Below are positions 49,448 to 57,918 of a DNA stretch of 64,000 nt, one piece after another; position 1 is the stretch's first letter; each line of letters begins with the position of its first letter. Origin of the DNA: Coriobacteriaceae bacterium (GTDB taxonomy: Bacteria; Actinomycetota; Coriobacteriia; Coriobacteriales; QAMH01); assembly GCA_025992705.1 (NCBI GenBank), contig DAJPGJ010000001.1, positions 62,001-126,000 of the forward strand, given 5' to 3'. The position numbers were made by a program, and so were the translations under genes. The notes under the pieces are model-generated. The model ran no database searches and had not been told where the DNA came from. It worked only from the letters and a program-made list of their open reading frames with translations.

Positions 49448-52162
49448 CTACTCAACGCCTGAGCTTTCGACATCACCCGCATTCGAGCTTGCCCGGTAGG
49501 CTTCCGAACGCGTGTGTACCCCGAGCTTCGAGTAAATGTTCTTGAGGTGCGTCTTGACGGTGTTTTGCGAGACGTTGAACGAAAGCGCTATCTCGGAACG
49601 CGTCATGCCGGAGTTGAGCCTCTGGAGAATCTCGCGCTCGCGCTCGGTAAGCGAGTAATAGCCCTGCACGGCGCCCTCCCGGAAGGCCATCTTGTCTTTG
49701 ATCTCCTCTTCCGTATCGAAGAGCAGCAGCACAGACTTAGCGTGGTTGCGAACGGCATAGGAGCTCTTGCGCGAAGTCGCGAGCTGCAAGAGTAGCTCAT
49801 GCATGCAGGTGCGTCCCTCGAGGAACACACTTTTGAAACCGCCGTGCATGGCGAGTTCGACGGAACGGCTCAGCTCGACCATGGCACGTGCATCGTGCCC
49901 CATCTCGGCGTGATAGGACGCACAGAGCACCGCGAGCTGTGTGGCAAAGTAGATGCTGCCCGTCTCGTCAATCACCGGGCGCTTGCGCTCGAGGAGCTCG
50001 AGGCATTCCTCGCGTCGACCCTCATGCCAGAGCATGCGGGCTTTCGCGAAGGCGCAATTGATGGAACGGAACACATCGGCATCATCCATGAAGGCGTCAA
50101 TGATGGCTTCGCAAGAACGCGCTGCCGACATCTCGTCGAGCTCGGCAGCCAGGGCAGCTTTGAGAGCATAAGCGCGCATGTCCATGTTGCGCGGAACACG
50201 TTTGCCCTCCATAGCATCCACCGTATCCGACGCGATCTCGAGCGCGGCAATTCGATTACCTCCCACGCGGCGCAGACGAGCGCGTGCCATCTGCACATCC
50301 ACGTACATGTCGAGATTGGTGTCCGTGGAAACGCAGGCAAGCGCCTCCTCGAGACATTCCTGCGCAGCTTCGAGCTCATGGCGCTCGATGAGTATGGACG
50401 CACGCACGGCGAGCAGCGCTCCGTACAGCGGCGTTCCCTCTTCGCATAAGGTAAGGCCTCGCTTGATGGTCTTTTCCGCCTCCTCGAAATCGCCGATGTA
50501 GAAGTAATGCTGGGCGAGCAGGTTGAGGTCGAAGAGCTGGTAGAACGGGGTATCGCAGTGCTCGGCAAGCGAATAGGCCTTGAGGTACATGTCGCGCCCC
50601 TCGCGCACCCGCCCCAAGCGCTCGAGATTCTCGCCAGCCATATGATTGAGCAGGCAGTTGAACGCGAGCGGAAGCGCCTCCTCTTCATCCAGAAGCGGCT
50701 GGATGATTTCGAGCGAACGGGCGCTGTCGCCTTCGAGTGCCACGCACAGCGCATCGGCAAAGCGGTAGGGCTTATCGCTCGTGGTGTCACCCTCAATCAC
50801 GTGCGCCTGGTCGAGCCATCGCCGCGCTTGCTGCACATCACCCGCAGAGATGCAGCTCCAGACGGCAACCCACGCCAGGTACGGCTCTTCCATGAAGTCC
50901 GCGGCATCTCGCGAAAGCAAGTACCCGTAGAGCGATTCATTTCCCGAATCAGGACGCTTCAGGCCCGTCGAGCCCTCGACGGTGCCCTCGAGATAGAACG
51001 GGTCCGTGCCCATCGCCAGGTACTTGCCGTGACGGGGCATGTCGCCATGATCGCGATACCAGTTGCTCGCCTTCATCGCGAGCTTCTGGAGCCATGATAG
51101 TTCCCGTGATAGCAGCAGGTCGCGCAGGTACGCGCGCAGCTGCGGTGACAGCTCCCAGGTATTGGGCTCGGGCGTGGCGGCTACGAAGAGGTTCTTGCGC
51201 TCCAAATCCGCAAGCCTCGATGCCGCATCCTGCGATTCCAAAAGCAAGTCGCAAAGCTCGGCATTCGCCGTATCCGTGAGCGACGCGCAGAGCAGGAGTT
51301 CCATATCCTCGGCAGACACGCGTTCCACGAGTTCGCGTTCGAAGAAACGCTTGCAGCATGCGCGCAGAATCTCTGATGCAGGCTTCGCGGCGGTCTGCCG
51401 GTCAAGCGCGTAGCGGATGAAGGAGAGGCCGAGGGGCGTCTGCGCGAGGTCATACGAGCCAATGGCATCGATATCGTCCGCCGTCAAACCAAGCTGCTTT
51501 CTCAGCAGAGCCAGGCGCTGCTCGTCCCAGCGCGTGTCTTCCGTGCCAAACTCGAGAACCTCGCACTCGAGGGCGAGGTCGGACAAAGCCGAAGGGATGT
51601 ATGTTCCCGCGACGATGAGGTGCACGTTGTCCGCAACATATCGATTAACGTAGGCGATTGCCTCAGATAGCTCAGGCGATGCGGCTTGCTCGTATCCGTC
51701 GAGTATGATGACAGCGTGCTCGACGTCTTCGAACGCCGCGTCACCGCAGTTGATGAGCGTGATGGCGAGGGCTTCGGCATTCGACGGATCGCTCAGCGAG
51801 GCCGCCTGCTCACTAAAACACGTGTCGAACGCAGAGAATGCTTCGGCAAGGGCGCGCATGAAACGCAGCGGTGACGCGTCGTTGGCATCGAGGCTCACCC
51901 AGAAGACCACGCATCCCTCGCGCTGAGAAAGCTCGTCATACCATTGGGATAGCAGGGCCGTCTTGCCCGTACCGGCGGGGGAAGCGACGAGGCAGATGTC
52001 CCAGGTGCCCAAGTCCATGATGAGCGGCGTGATACGCTCCTCAGGAATGAGGGCGTATTTGCCCTTCATGCGGGGAGGCTGGAACTTCTTCTTCAGGAAC
52101 GGAAGATCCCGCGCCCGATCAGCATGCTCCGCGATCTGATTCTGGGACTTCATCGTGTCCAT
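49448..52162 (-). CDS. MalT-like LuxR family regulator with ATPase domain
   Basis: A 904-residue protein: a P-loop ATPase near the N-terminus (Walker A ASPAGTGKTALL, then VVFWVSLDANDASPLRFMRAL), a long helical repeat region of TPR-like pairs (about residues 300-830) and a C-terminal LuxR helix-turn-helix (LTEREREILQRLNSGMTRSE, then NTVKTHLKNIYSKLGVHTRS). Such STAND proteins act as ligand-gated activators. It sits between the MFS gene and the FKBP/FeS/molybdoenzyme genes and likely activates one or both. ATG at 52162 follows GAGGGG. Confidence 0.93.
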   Translation of the reverse strand: MDTMKSQNQIAEHADRARDLPFLKKKFQPPRMKGKYALIPEERITPLIMDLGTWDICLVASPAGTGKTALLSQWYDELSQREGCVVFWVSLDANDASPLRFMRALAEAFSAFDTCFSEQAASLSDPSNAEALAITLINCGDAAFEDVEHAVIILDGYEQAASPELSEAIAYVNRYVADNVHLIVAGTYIPSALSDLALECEVLEFGTEDTRWDEQRLALLRKQLGLTADDIDAIGSYDLAQTPLGLSFIRYALDRQTAAKPASEILRACCKRFFERELVERVSAEDMELLLCASLTDTANAELCDLLLESQDAASRLADLERKNLFVAATPEPNTWELSPQLRAYLRDLLLSRELSWLQKLAMKASNWYRDHGDMPRHGKYLAMGTDPFYLEGTVEGSTGLKRPDSGNESLYGYLLSRDAADFMEEPYLAWVAVWSCISAGDVQQARRWLDQAHVIEGDTTSDKPYRFADALCVALEGDSARSLEIIQPLLDEEEALPLAFNCLLNHMAGENLERLGRVREGRDMYLKAYSLAEHCDTPFYQLFDLNLLAQHYFYIGDFEEAEKTIKRGLTLCEEGTPLYGALLAVRASILIERHELEAAQECLEEALACVSTDTNLDMYVDVQMARARLRRVGGNRIAALEIASDTVDAMEGKRVPRNMDMRAYALKAALAAELDEMSAARSCEAIIDAFMDDADVFRSINCAFAKARMLWHEGRREECLELLERKRPVIDETGSIYFATQLAVLCASYHAEMGHDARAMVELSRSVELAMHGGFKSVFLEGRTCMHELLLQLATSRKSSYAVRNHAKSVLLLFDTEEEIKDKMAFREGAVQGYYSLTEREREILQRLNSGMTRSEIALSFNVSQNTVKTHLKNIYSKLGVHTRSEAYRASSNAGDVESSGVE

Positions 52163-52361
52163 TGGAACCCCTCGATCCTCCGCGTTGGCCTGGCGGTGCG
52201 TACGCAACATACCCGCAGCTCGTGCATGTGCCCGAGTCGGCGTCTATCATGCCCTGGCACACGGGGCAGCGAAACGCATTCCCGGCGCGTGTCATGTTGA
52301 ACGTCCGGTCAAACTTGCCGCACCCGTTGCACCCCGGCCCCTTGCATGGAAAGCAGTTCAT
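52119..52361 (-). CDS. Small zinc-ribbon protein
   Basis: An 80-residue protein: MNCFPCKGPGCNGCGKF and CPVCQGMIDADSGTCTSCG give two CxxC-type pairs of a zinc ribbon; the tail is polar. The last 44 bp overlap the LuxR start in another frame. It begins 17 bp after the FKBP stop, so it probably belongs to that transcript. The ribosome binding site is poor, which limits confidence. Confidence 0.5.
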   Translation of the reverse strand: MNCFPCKGPGCNGCGKFDRTFNMTRAGNAFRCPVCQGMIDADSGTCTSCGYVAYAPPGQRGGSRGSNGHDEVPESDRGAC

Positions 52362-52378
52362 GGCTGCATCTGGCGATT

Positions 52379-52816
52379 CTAGCCAACCAGGTCTTCCAGT
52401 TTCAGCCAGTATACTAGCGTCTTCTCGGCAAGCGGATGGTTGAAATCGACTTTCACGGTCGAGTCGGTCGCCTCAATCACGCGCACCGGAATCGGCATGC
52501 CGGAAGCGGGGTTCGTCCACTTGAAGGCGCTGCCCACTTCGAGCTCATCGCCAAACGGAAACATCGTGCGCGGATAGACCTGCACGCCATCGGGGTCATG
52601 GCGGCCGTAGGCCTCCTCGGGCGGTACGGTAACGGTACGCTCCTCGCCCACTTCCATCTCGCTCAGCACGTCCTCGATGCCCGGAATGACCGCTCCCGCG
52701 CCCAGAATAATCTTGACCGGCTCACCCGCAGAGTGGTCATCGAAGGGCTCCTCGCCCTCGACACCACCGCGATAGTGGACGAATGCGGCTTGGCCAAATC
52801 GACTGTTGTTCTTCAT
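52379..52816 (-). CDS. FKBP-type peptidyl-prolyl isomerase (SlyD-like)
   Basis: A 145-residue FKBP domain: FVHYRGGVEGEEPFDDH, GAGAVIPGIEDVLSEMEVGEE and VTVPPEEAYGRHDP carry the isomerase fold with an insert-in-flap region like SlyD. The His-rich tail of SlyD is absent. SlyD-type proteins aid folding and nickel/twin-arginine maturation; here, beside a molybdoenzyme pair, it may assist its assembly, which is inference from position. ATG at 52816 follows AAGGAG. Two terminator hairpins separate it from the FeS gene. Confidence 0.85.
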   Translation of the reverse strand: MKNNSRFGQAAFVHYRGGVEGEEPFDDHSAGEPVKIILGAGAVIPGIEDVLSEMEVGEERTVTVPPEEAYGRHDPDGVQVYPRTMFPFGDELEVGSAFKWTNPASGMPIPVRVIEATDSTVKVDFNHPLAEKTLVYWLKLEDLVG

Positions 52817-52852
52817 GGTCACTCCTTCGAAGACATCGCCAGCAAATGGATT

Positions 52853-52921
52853 AGGGCGGTCATGGCTGGAGACCGCCCTAGAGGAGGGATTGAGGACGGG
52901 CGGTGGGATTGCCGCCCGTCC
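52853..52921 (-). terminator. Two hairpins after the FeS/molybdoenzyme operon
   Basis: AGGGCGGTC/GACCGCCCT (52853-52879) and GGACGGGCGG/CCGCCCGTCC (52894-52921) are both perfect stems. They lie just after the FeS gene stop (52941) and before the FKBP gene, so they can terminate or attenuate transcription from the molybdoenzyme promoter. Confidence 0.75.
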
Positions 52922-52940
52922 AGGAGTCATTGCAAAGAGC

Positions 52941-53447
52941 TTACTCCACGAGACCCATCTCGAAGTGGTCGTCGTCGCTGCGACGATGCGCGGCAGTCGA
53001 CCAGCTCTCGTTGGCCTCGACCTCGACCTTGGCACCATCCAGGCCCTCGGAGTTGCTCTTCTTCGTGGGCACGAACTTGCCCTTAGCGGTGAGCGGCTTG
53101 TACTGCGGGAACCACAGCACCTGCTTGCTCTTCTCGGTCATCTTCTCGGCAAGTTCCACAATGGGACCATAGGTGATGACGTTGGCTAGGCAGTGGTGCA
53201 CGCAGGCCGGCTCGCGGCCCTTCGAGGTACGCGCGACGCAGAGGTCGCACAGGTCGGTGGGAACGGGCACGTAGTTGTAGTCGAACACGCCAGTGCCATC
53301 CTCGATCTCCCACGGTCCTTCCTCGAGCACGCGGATGCCCCACTTGCCCACGGGATAGTTGTGGGTCTCCTTGCAGGTCACCTCGCAGCTTTGGCAGCCG
53401 GAGCAGTACTCGTAATCGATGAGGAGTCCGTATGCTTCCTTGCTCAT
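52941..53447 (-). CDS. Ferredoxin-type electron-transfer subunit, two [4Fe-4S] clusters
   Basis: A 168-residue protein with CSGCQSCEVTC near the N-terminus and CDLC...CVHHC in the middle, the ligands for two [4Fe-4S] clusters; DmsB-type proteins usually carry four. Its ATG at 53447 overlaps the molybdoenzyme stop (TAATG), so both are made together. No membrane anchor gene is seen. It should relay electrons to the molybdopterin subunit in the cytoplasm. Confidence 0.92.
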   Translation of the reverse strand: MSKEAYGLLIDYEYCSGCQSCEVTCKETHNYPVGKWGIRVLEEGPWEIEDGTGVFDYNYVPVPTDLCDLCVARTSKGREPACVHHCLANVITYGPIVELAEKMTEKSKQVLWFPQYKPLTAKGKFVPTKKSNSEGLDGAKVEVEANESWSTAAHRRSDDDHFEMGLVE

Positions 53448-55810
53448 TATTGGTCCTCCCTCTTGAACTTCGTCCAGACCTCGTTCATGTCGGTGTCGAG
53501 GCACTCTTCAATCGGCTTGATGTTGCACAGCAGGCACTTGAACGGCGCGCCGAAGCCAAGCTTGCCAAAGTGGAAGTTGGGCACGAGGTTGTTGACGTTG
53601 CTACGCCAGTTACCGTAGAGATTGGGCTCGCTGCCGTCTTCCTCGGGGAACCACCAGGCATGCTGGCAGTGGATGGTATTCTCGTCGACTGTTTCGGTGA
53701 CCTTGGCCTTCTGCTTGCAGCTGCCGAACTGGTTCCAAATCTCGCACCACTGGCCGTCCGCGATGCCAAGCTTCTTGGCCGTCTTGGGGTTGACCTCGAC
53801 GATGGGGTCGGGGTTGAGCTCGCGGCAGAACGGAATCTGGCGATTCTCGGAGTGGAAGAAGGCGTACGGACGCGCACCGGTCGTGAGCACGAAGGGATAC
53901 TCCTCCAGAAGCTCCGGCGTGTTGCGCGGGCTATACTGCGGCTCGTCGTAGTAGGGCAGCGGGTCATCATCGAACTGCTGGAAGATGGTGGAGTAGAGCT
54001 CGATGCGGCCGGTCGGCGTATTGAAGCCCACCTTGCCATCAGCACGCAGCTTGCCGCACTCGTTCTTGCGATACGTCACCTCGTCCTGCACGTACACGGC
54101 AGGCGCGACCTCGCGGAACTTGAACTTGTTGGACAGACGCAGGTGGTTGATGAAGTCCTCGACGGTGTCGTAGTCGGTCCACCACTGCGGATTGAGCGCC
54201 TTGCCGAGCTTGAAGCATGCCTCGGCGTCGGTGAGCGCCTCGCCCGTGCGGGTAGCCGCCTGCGAGAAGCCCTTGATGCCCATTGATGCGCCGTAGTGCG
54301 TGAAGGTCGTGCCCTCGCGCTCGGCCGACGCGGCCAGCGGCAAGAACACATCGCACGATGCCTGCGCCGACGGCGTCATGAAGGTGTCGATGGTGAAGCA
54401 GAACTCGAGCGACTTGAGGATGGCGTCATGCCAGCGCTTGGGCTCGGCAGAGGTACACGACATGAGGTTGTTACCGCAGTACATGCCGAACTTGATGGGA
54501 TAGGGCTCACCCGTCTCGAGAGTCTGGAGCATGAGGTCGGCGTGCGCGTTCATGATGAGGTTGCAGTACGCCGGGTATTCCGCCAGGCCGATCATCTCGC
54601 CGACGAGGTCGCCGACGCCCTTCTCGAAGCCGAAGCCGACTTCGTTGAGGCCGGAGGTCACGTCACCGAGGACGTTGCCGCCGGGCACGTCGACGTTGCC
54701 GGTGATGGCCATGAGGTCGAGGATGCACTGGCCGGCCTGCATGCCGTTGGCCTTCTGGTCGATGGCGAGGCCCCAGGAGATGCATGCGGGCTTGGCCTGC
54801 GCGTACATGCGCGACGCCTCCACGATCTTCTCCTCGGGAATACCGCAAATCTCGGCGGCCTTGGCAGGCGTCATACCCTTCTCGGGATCGTTGATACGAG
54901 CCTTGAGCTCGTCGAAGCCGTAGCACCAGTACTCGACGTACTCAGCATCGTAGAGACCCTCATTGATGATGACCGAAAGCATCGCCATGGCGAGTGCAGT
55001 GTCGGTGCCGGCGCGCAGGCGCAGGTGGATGTCGGCACGGCTCGCGAGCCAGTTCATGCGCGGGTCGACCATGATGAGGCGAGTGCCACGACGCATCATG
55101 TCGATGACGGCATGGCCGAAGAGGCCGTCGCCATTGGACGACAGCGGCATCTTGCCCCACATGATGAGGCACTCCGGCAGCTCGTAGGCCGGGTCATCGA
55201 AACGGCCAGGCAAGGCGCAGGCATAGTCGATTTCGGGATAGGCCGAGCCGATGATATAGCTCGAAGCAGCCAGGCGCGGGATGTAGCAGGCATAACCCGA
55301 CTGCGTGTAGCAGTAGTTGGGCGTGCCGAGCATAACCGAGCCATAGGGGTTGAAGGTGCCACCCTCACGACCGGTGCCGGTGAAGCACACGCAGCTCTCG
55401 CGACCGTACTGCTTGGTGATGCGGTCGTAGTTCTCCTTGATGATGGCCACGGCCTCATCCCAGGTGCAGCGCTCCCATGCATCGGCGTCGCCGCGCTTCT
55501 CGGGGTCACGCTTCATCGGATAGATGATGCGGGAGGGATTGTACATGTAGTCCATAAGCGTGAGACAGCGTACGCAGAGGCGACCCTGCGTGATGGGATG
55601 GTTCTCATCGCCCTCAACCTTGACCACACGGTCCTTGCCGTCGGTGTAGATCTTCAGGCCGCAACCGGTGGGATGGCATCCCGGAGCCGACCACGGGGAC
55701 AGGCGCGTGACGGTGAGACCGTCTTCCTCATAGCGCCAGGGCTTTCCGATGTCGTTGACGTCGGAGAGCGTATCCAGTTTCACAACCGGGGCAGCTTTCA
55801 TTTCTTCCAT
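53447..55810 (-). CDS. Molybdopterin-dependent oxidoreductase, catalytic subunit
   Basis: A 787-residue DMSO reductase family protein with an N-terminal extension of about 40 residues, the FeS site APGCHPTGCGLK then GRLCVRC, the bis-MGD core (GTPNYCYTQSGYACYIPRL is where the Mo ligand sits) and a C-terminal domain containing KTAKKLGIADGQWCE. There is no TAT signal. The partner subunit follows directly. Relatives in gut Actinobacteria include enzymes that dehydroxylate catechols or reduce other plant and drug compounds; the substrate here is not known. ATG at 55810 follows AAAGGCGG. A LuxR gene lies downstream on the same strand. Confidence 0.92.
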   Translation of the reverse strand: MEEMKAAPVVKLDTLSDVNDIGKPWRYEEDGLTVTRLSPWSAPGCHPTGCGLKIYTDGKDRVVKVEGDENHPITQGRLCVRCLTLMDYMYNPSRIIYPMKRDPEKRGDADAWERCTWDEAVAIIKENYDRITKQYGRESCVCFTGTGREGGTFNPYGSVMLGTPNYCYTQSGYACYIPRLAASSYIIGSAYPEIDYACALPGRFDDPAYELPECLIMWGKMPLSSNGDGLFGHAVIDMMRRGTRLIMVDPRMNWLASRADIHLRLRAGTDTALAMAMLSVIINEGLYDAEYVEYWCYGFDELKARINDPEKGMTPAKAAEICGIPEEKIVEASRMYAQAKPACISWGLAIDQKANGMQAGQCILDLMAITGNVDVPGGNVLGDVTSGLNEVGFGFEKGVGDLVGEMIGLAEYPAYCNLIMNAHADLMLQTLETGEPYPIKFGMYCGNNLMSCTSAEPKRWHDAILKSLEFCFTIDTFMTPSAQASCDVFLPLAASAEREGTTFTHYGASMGIKGFSQAATRTGEALTDAEACFKLGKALNPQWWTDYDTVEDFINHLRLSNKFKFREVAPAVYVQDEVTYRKNECGKLRADGKVGFNTPTGRIELYSTIFQQFDDDPLPYYDEPQYSPRNTPELLEEYPFVLTTGARPYAFFHSENRQIPFCRELNPDPIVEVNPKTAKKLGIADGQWCEIWNQFGSCKQKAKVTETVDENTIHCQHAWWFPEEDGSEPNLYGNWRSNVNNLVPNFHFGKLGFGAPFKCLLCNIKPIEECLDTDMNEVWTKFKREDQ

Positions 55811-56092
55811 GAATGACCGCCTTTCTCCTTCTCTCAGTTGGTTTTGAAACCGACGAGCTGACGAGTGCCCGCCGATACAGAAAGTCTAGAAAGCGCGTAT
55901 GGGGTGGTCATGACCCGCAGGGAATGGACTTGGGGGTGAGATGAGAGGGTGAGAAGTAGCCCGCATCAAATGAGACAAAAGTCGCCGGGGCACTTTTGTC
56001 TGGTTAATGAGACAACGTCTCTGAGTAACTGTCTCATTCCGCCGGTAAGCGCCTCATCTATAATGGTCGAACACGGTCACAAGGAGGACACA
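55811..56092. other. Divergent promoter region with REP-like hairpins
   Basis: A 282-bp gap between the molybdoenzyme and acetate kinase genes. GGTCATGACC (55906-55915), a perfect palindrome inside GGGTGGTCATGACCCGC, may be a regulator site for the minus-strand operon. Nearer ackA are two hairpins: AGACAAAAGT/ACTTTTGTCT (55973-56001) and AATGAGACA/TGTCTCATT (56006-56038). Confidence 0.5.
56006..56038. repeat. REP-like palindrome (GAATGAGACA family)
   Basis: AATGAGACA and TGTCTCATT arms with an inner CTCTGAG shared with the copy at 26342-26376. A further hairpin of related ends (AGACAAAAGT ... ACTTTTGTCT) lies at 55973-56001. It is in the leader region of ackA. Confidence 0.75.
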
Positions 56093-57313
56093 ATGCTCGT
56101 ACTGGTCGTAAACGCCGGAAGCTCCAGTTTGAAAAGCCAGCTCATCGACACAAATAACAAGTTGTCGCTCATGAGGTGCCTCGCGGAAAAGGTTGGCTCG
56201 CCCGAAGCGTTCATGAACGTCTCGTTCGCGCCCGACTTTGCCAAGACCTCCTACGACGTGGCGGGTCTTACGGTGCCGGAATGCCTCAAGGAGCTGTTGG
56301 ACATACTGGTGCAGGACCCCAAAAGTCCCATCAGCAGCCTCGACCAGATCGATGCAATCGGAAATCGCGTCGTCGCGGGTGGCGAGTACTTCAGCAAGGC
56401 CACGCTCATCGATGACGACGCACGGGCAAAGCTCGAGGCATGCGAGGAGTTGGCGCCGCTCCATAACCCGCCCGCAGATGCTTGCATCGACATGATGCGC
56501 AAGATGATGCCGGACACGCCGGAGGTCGCCGTGTTCGACACCGCATTTCACACCACGATGCCTCCGAAGGCCTACATGTACCCATTGCCCATGCGCTACT
56601 ACGAGGATTATCGCATCCGTCGCTACGGCGCCCACGGCACGAGCCATCGCTATGCAGCGAAGCAGGCAGCCGCCCTTCTCGGACGTCCGCTCAAGGACCT
56701 TGGCCTCATCACCTGTCATCTGGGAAACGGCGGCTCCATCACGGCCGTGAACCATGGCAAGTCCATCGACACCACCATGGGCTTCACGCCACTCGAAGGC
56801 CTCATGATGGGCACGCGCACGGGCTCCATCGACCCGGCCATCATCACCTACATCATGCGTCGCGAGGGCATCAGCTTTGACGAGATGGATGCCATCCTCA
56901 ACCGCGAAAGCGGCATCCTGGGCGTGTCGGGCCTATCCAGCGACATGCGCGACGTGCTGGAGGCGGCACAGGATGGCAACGAGCAGGCAGAGCTCGCAAT
57001 CGACATGTACGTGTACCGGGTGCAGAAGGCCATCGGCGGCTTCTACGCCGCGATGACGCGAACAGACGCCGTCGTCATGACTGCAGGCATTGGCGAGAAC
57101 TCGGCCGAGTTGCGCGAGCGCATCTTCGACGGGCTGGCGCACATGGGCATAATTCTCGATAAGGACCGCAATCACGTGACGGGCCAGATAGGCGTCAATC
57201 GCATCATCTCGATTGATGACAGCCCCATCAAGATCTGCGTCGTGACCACCGACGAAGAAGTGCGCATCGCCCGCGAGACGAGCAGTCTCGTGAAGAAACT
57301 CAACAAAAAGTAA
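56093..57313 (+). CDS. ackA: Acetate kinase
   Basis: A 406-residue acetate kinase: NAGSSSLKSQLIDT at the N-terminus, TCHLGNGGSITAV (phosphate loop), and MTAGIGENSAELRERI near the C-terminus; all usual catalytic positions are present. It makes ATP from acetyl phosphate. The phosphotransacetylase partner is not adjacent. ATG at 56093 follows AAGGAGG; the longer reading to 55949 crosses the palindromes. It converges with iorB after 14 bp. Confidence 0.97.
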   Translation: MLVLVVNAGSSSLKSQLIDTNNKLSLMRCLAEKVGSPEAFMNVSFAPDFAKTSYDVAGLTVPECLKELLDILVQDPKSPISSLDQIDAIGNRVVAGGEYFSKATLIDDDARAKLEACEELAPLHNPPADACIDMMRKMMPDTPEVAVFDTAFHTTMPPKAYMYPLPMRYYEDYRIRRYGAHGTSHRYAAKQAAALLGRPLKDLGLITCHLGNGGSITAVNHGKSIDTTMGFTPLEGLMMGTRTGSIDPAIITYIMRREGISFDEMDAILNRESGILGVSGLSSDMRDVLEAAQDGNEQAELAIDMYVYRVQKAIGGFYAAMTRTDAVVMTAGIGENSAELRERIFDGLAHMGIILDKDRNHVTGQIGVNRIISIDDSPIKICVVTTDEEVRIARETSSLVKKLNKK

Positions 57314-57327
57314 TGAACGAAGCGCGC

Positions 57328-57918
57328 TTAGTCCCCGAAGACGAGGGCGATGGCACGCAGATTTATCTCGTGAAAGCGAGGCTTCACGCGAGCGCGTATA
57401 GCGGCTTCAAGCTCATCACGCGTAATGCCGAGCGCACCGCTTTTGACAGCCGCGGTGAGCAGCGCGATGTTGAGCACCTTTGCCGATCCGACCTGATCGC
57501 AGATGGAGGTTCCATCGACTTCGATGAGCGTGGCATCGGGCAGCGAACGCAGGTATGCAAGTGCCTCGGACCCGTCGTAGTCGATGCCTTGCAGGGCCGC
57601 TACCGGAGGTTGAGTTGCCTGCGTGTTTACGACGATGGTGGCGCCAGGCGCAAGGTAGTCGATACAGCGCACAGCCTCGCCAGGCTCGAAGGCGATGAGG
57701 CAGTCGGCGCAGCCCTTGGGCACGAGCGGGGATTGCGGATGACCACCACGCACGTGACTTGCGACTGAGCCGCCGCGCTGTGCCATGCCAATGGTCTCTG
57801 CGGTCTTTACGTGCTCGTCACGGGCGAGCAGCACCTGCGCAATGAGGCGCGAGGCAAGCACATTGCCCTGTCCGCCCACGCCACAGATGACGCAGTTAAG
57901 TCCGGAACGTCTACTCAT
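57328..57918 (-). CDS. iorB: Indolepyruvate:ferredoxin oxidoreductase, beta subunit
   Basis: A 196-residue gamma/beta-type subunit: CVICGVGGQGNVLASRLIAQ at the N-terminus, TIGMAQRGGSVASHVRGG and SGALGITRDELEAAI toward the C-terminus. It pairs with IorA to oxidatively decarboxylate aryl pyruvates and reduce ferredoxin. ATG at 57918 overlaps the iorA stop region by eight bases. Intact, so the pair would work only if iorA is somehow repaired. Confidence 0.93.
   Translation of the reverse strand: MSRRSGLNCVICGVGGQGNVLASRLIAQVLLARDEHVKTAETIGMAQRGGSVASHVRGGHPQSPLVPKGCADCLIAFEPGEAVRCIDYLAPGATIVVNTQATQPPVAALQGIDYDGSEALAYLRSLPDATLIEVDGTSICDQVGSAKVLNIALLTAAVKSGALGITRDELEAAIRARVKPRFHEINLRAIALVFGD

Noticed and set aside
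54296..55816. 506-codon plus-strand frame over the molybdoenzyme
   Set aside because: Antisense shadow of a conserved catalytic subunit.
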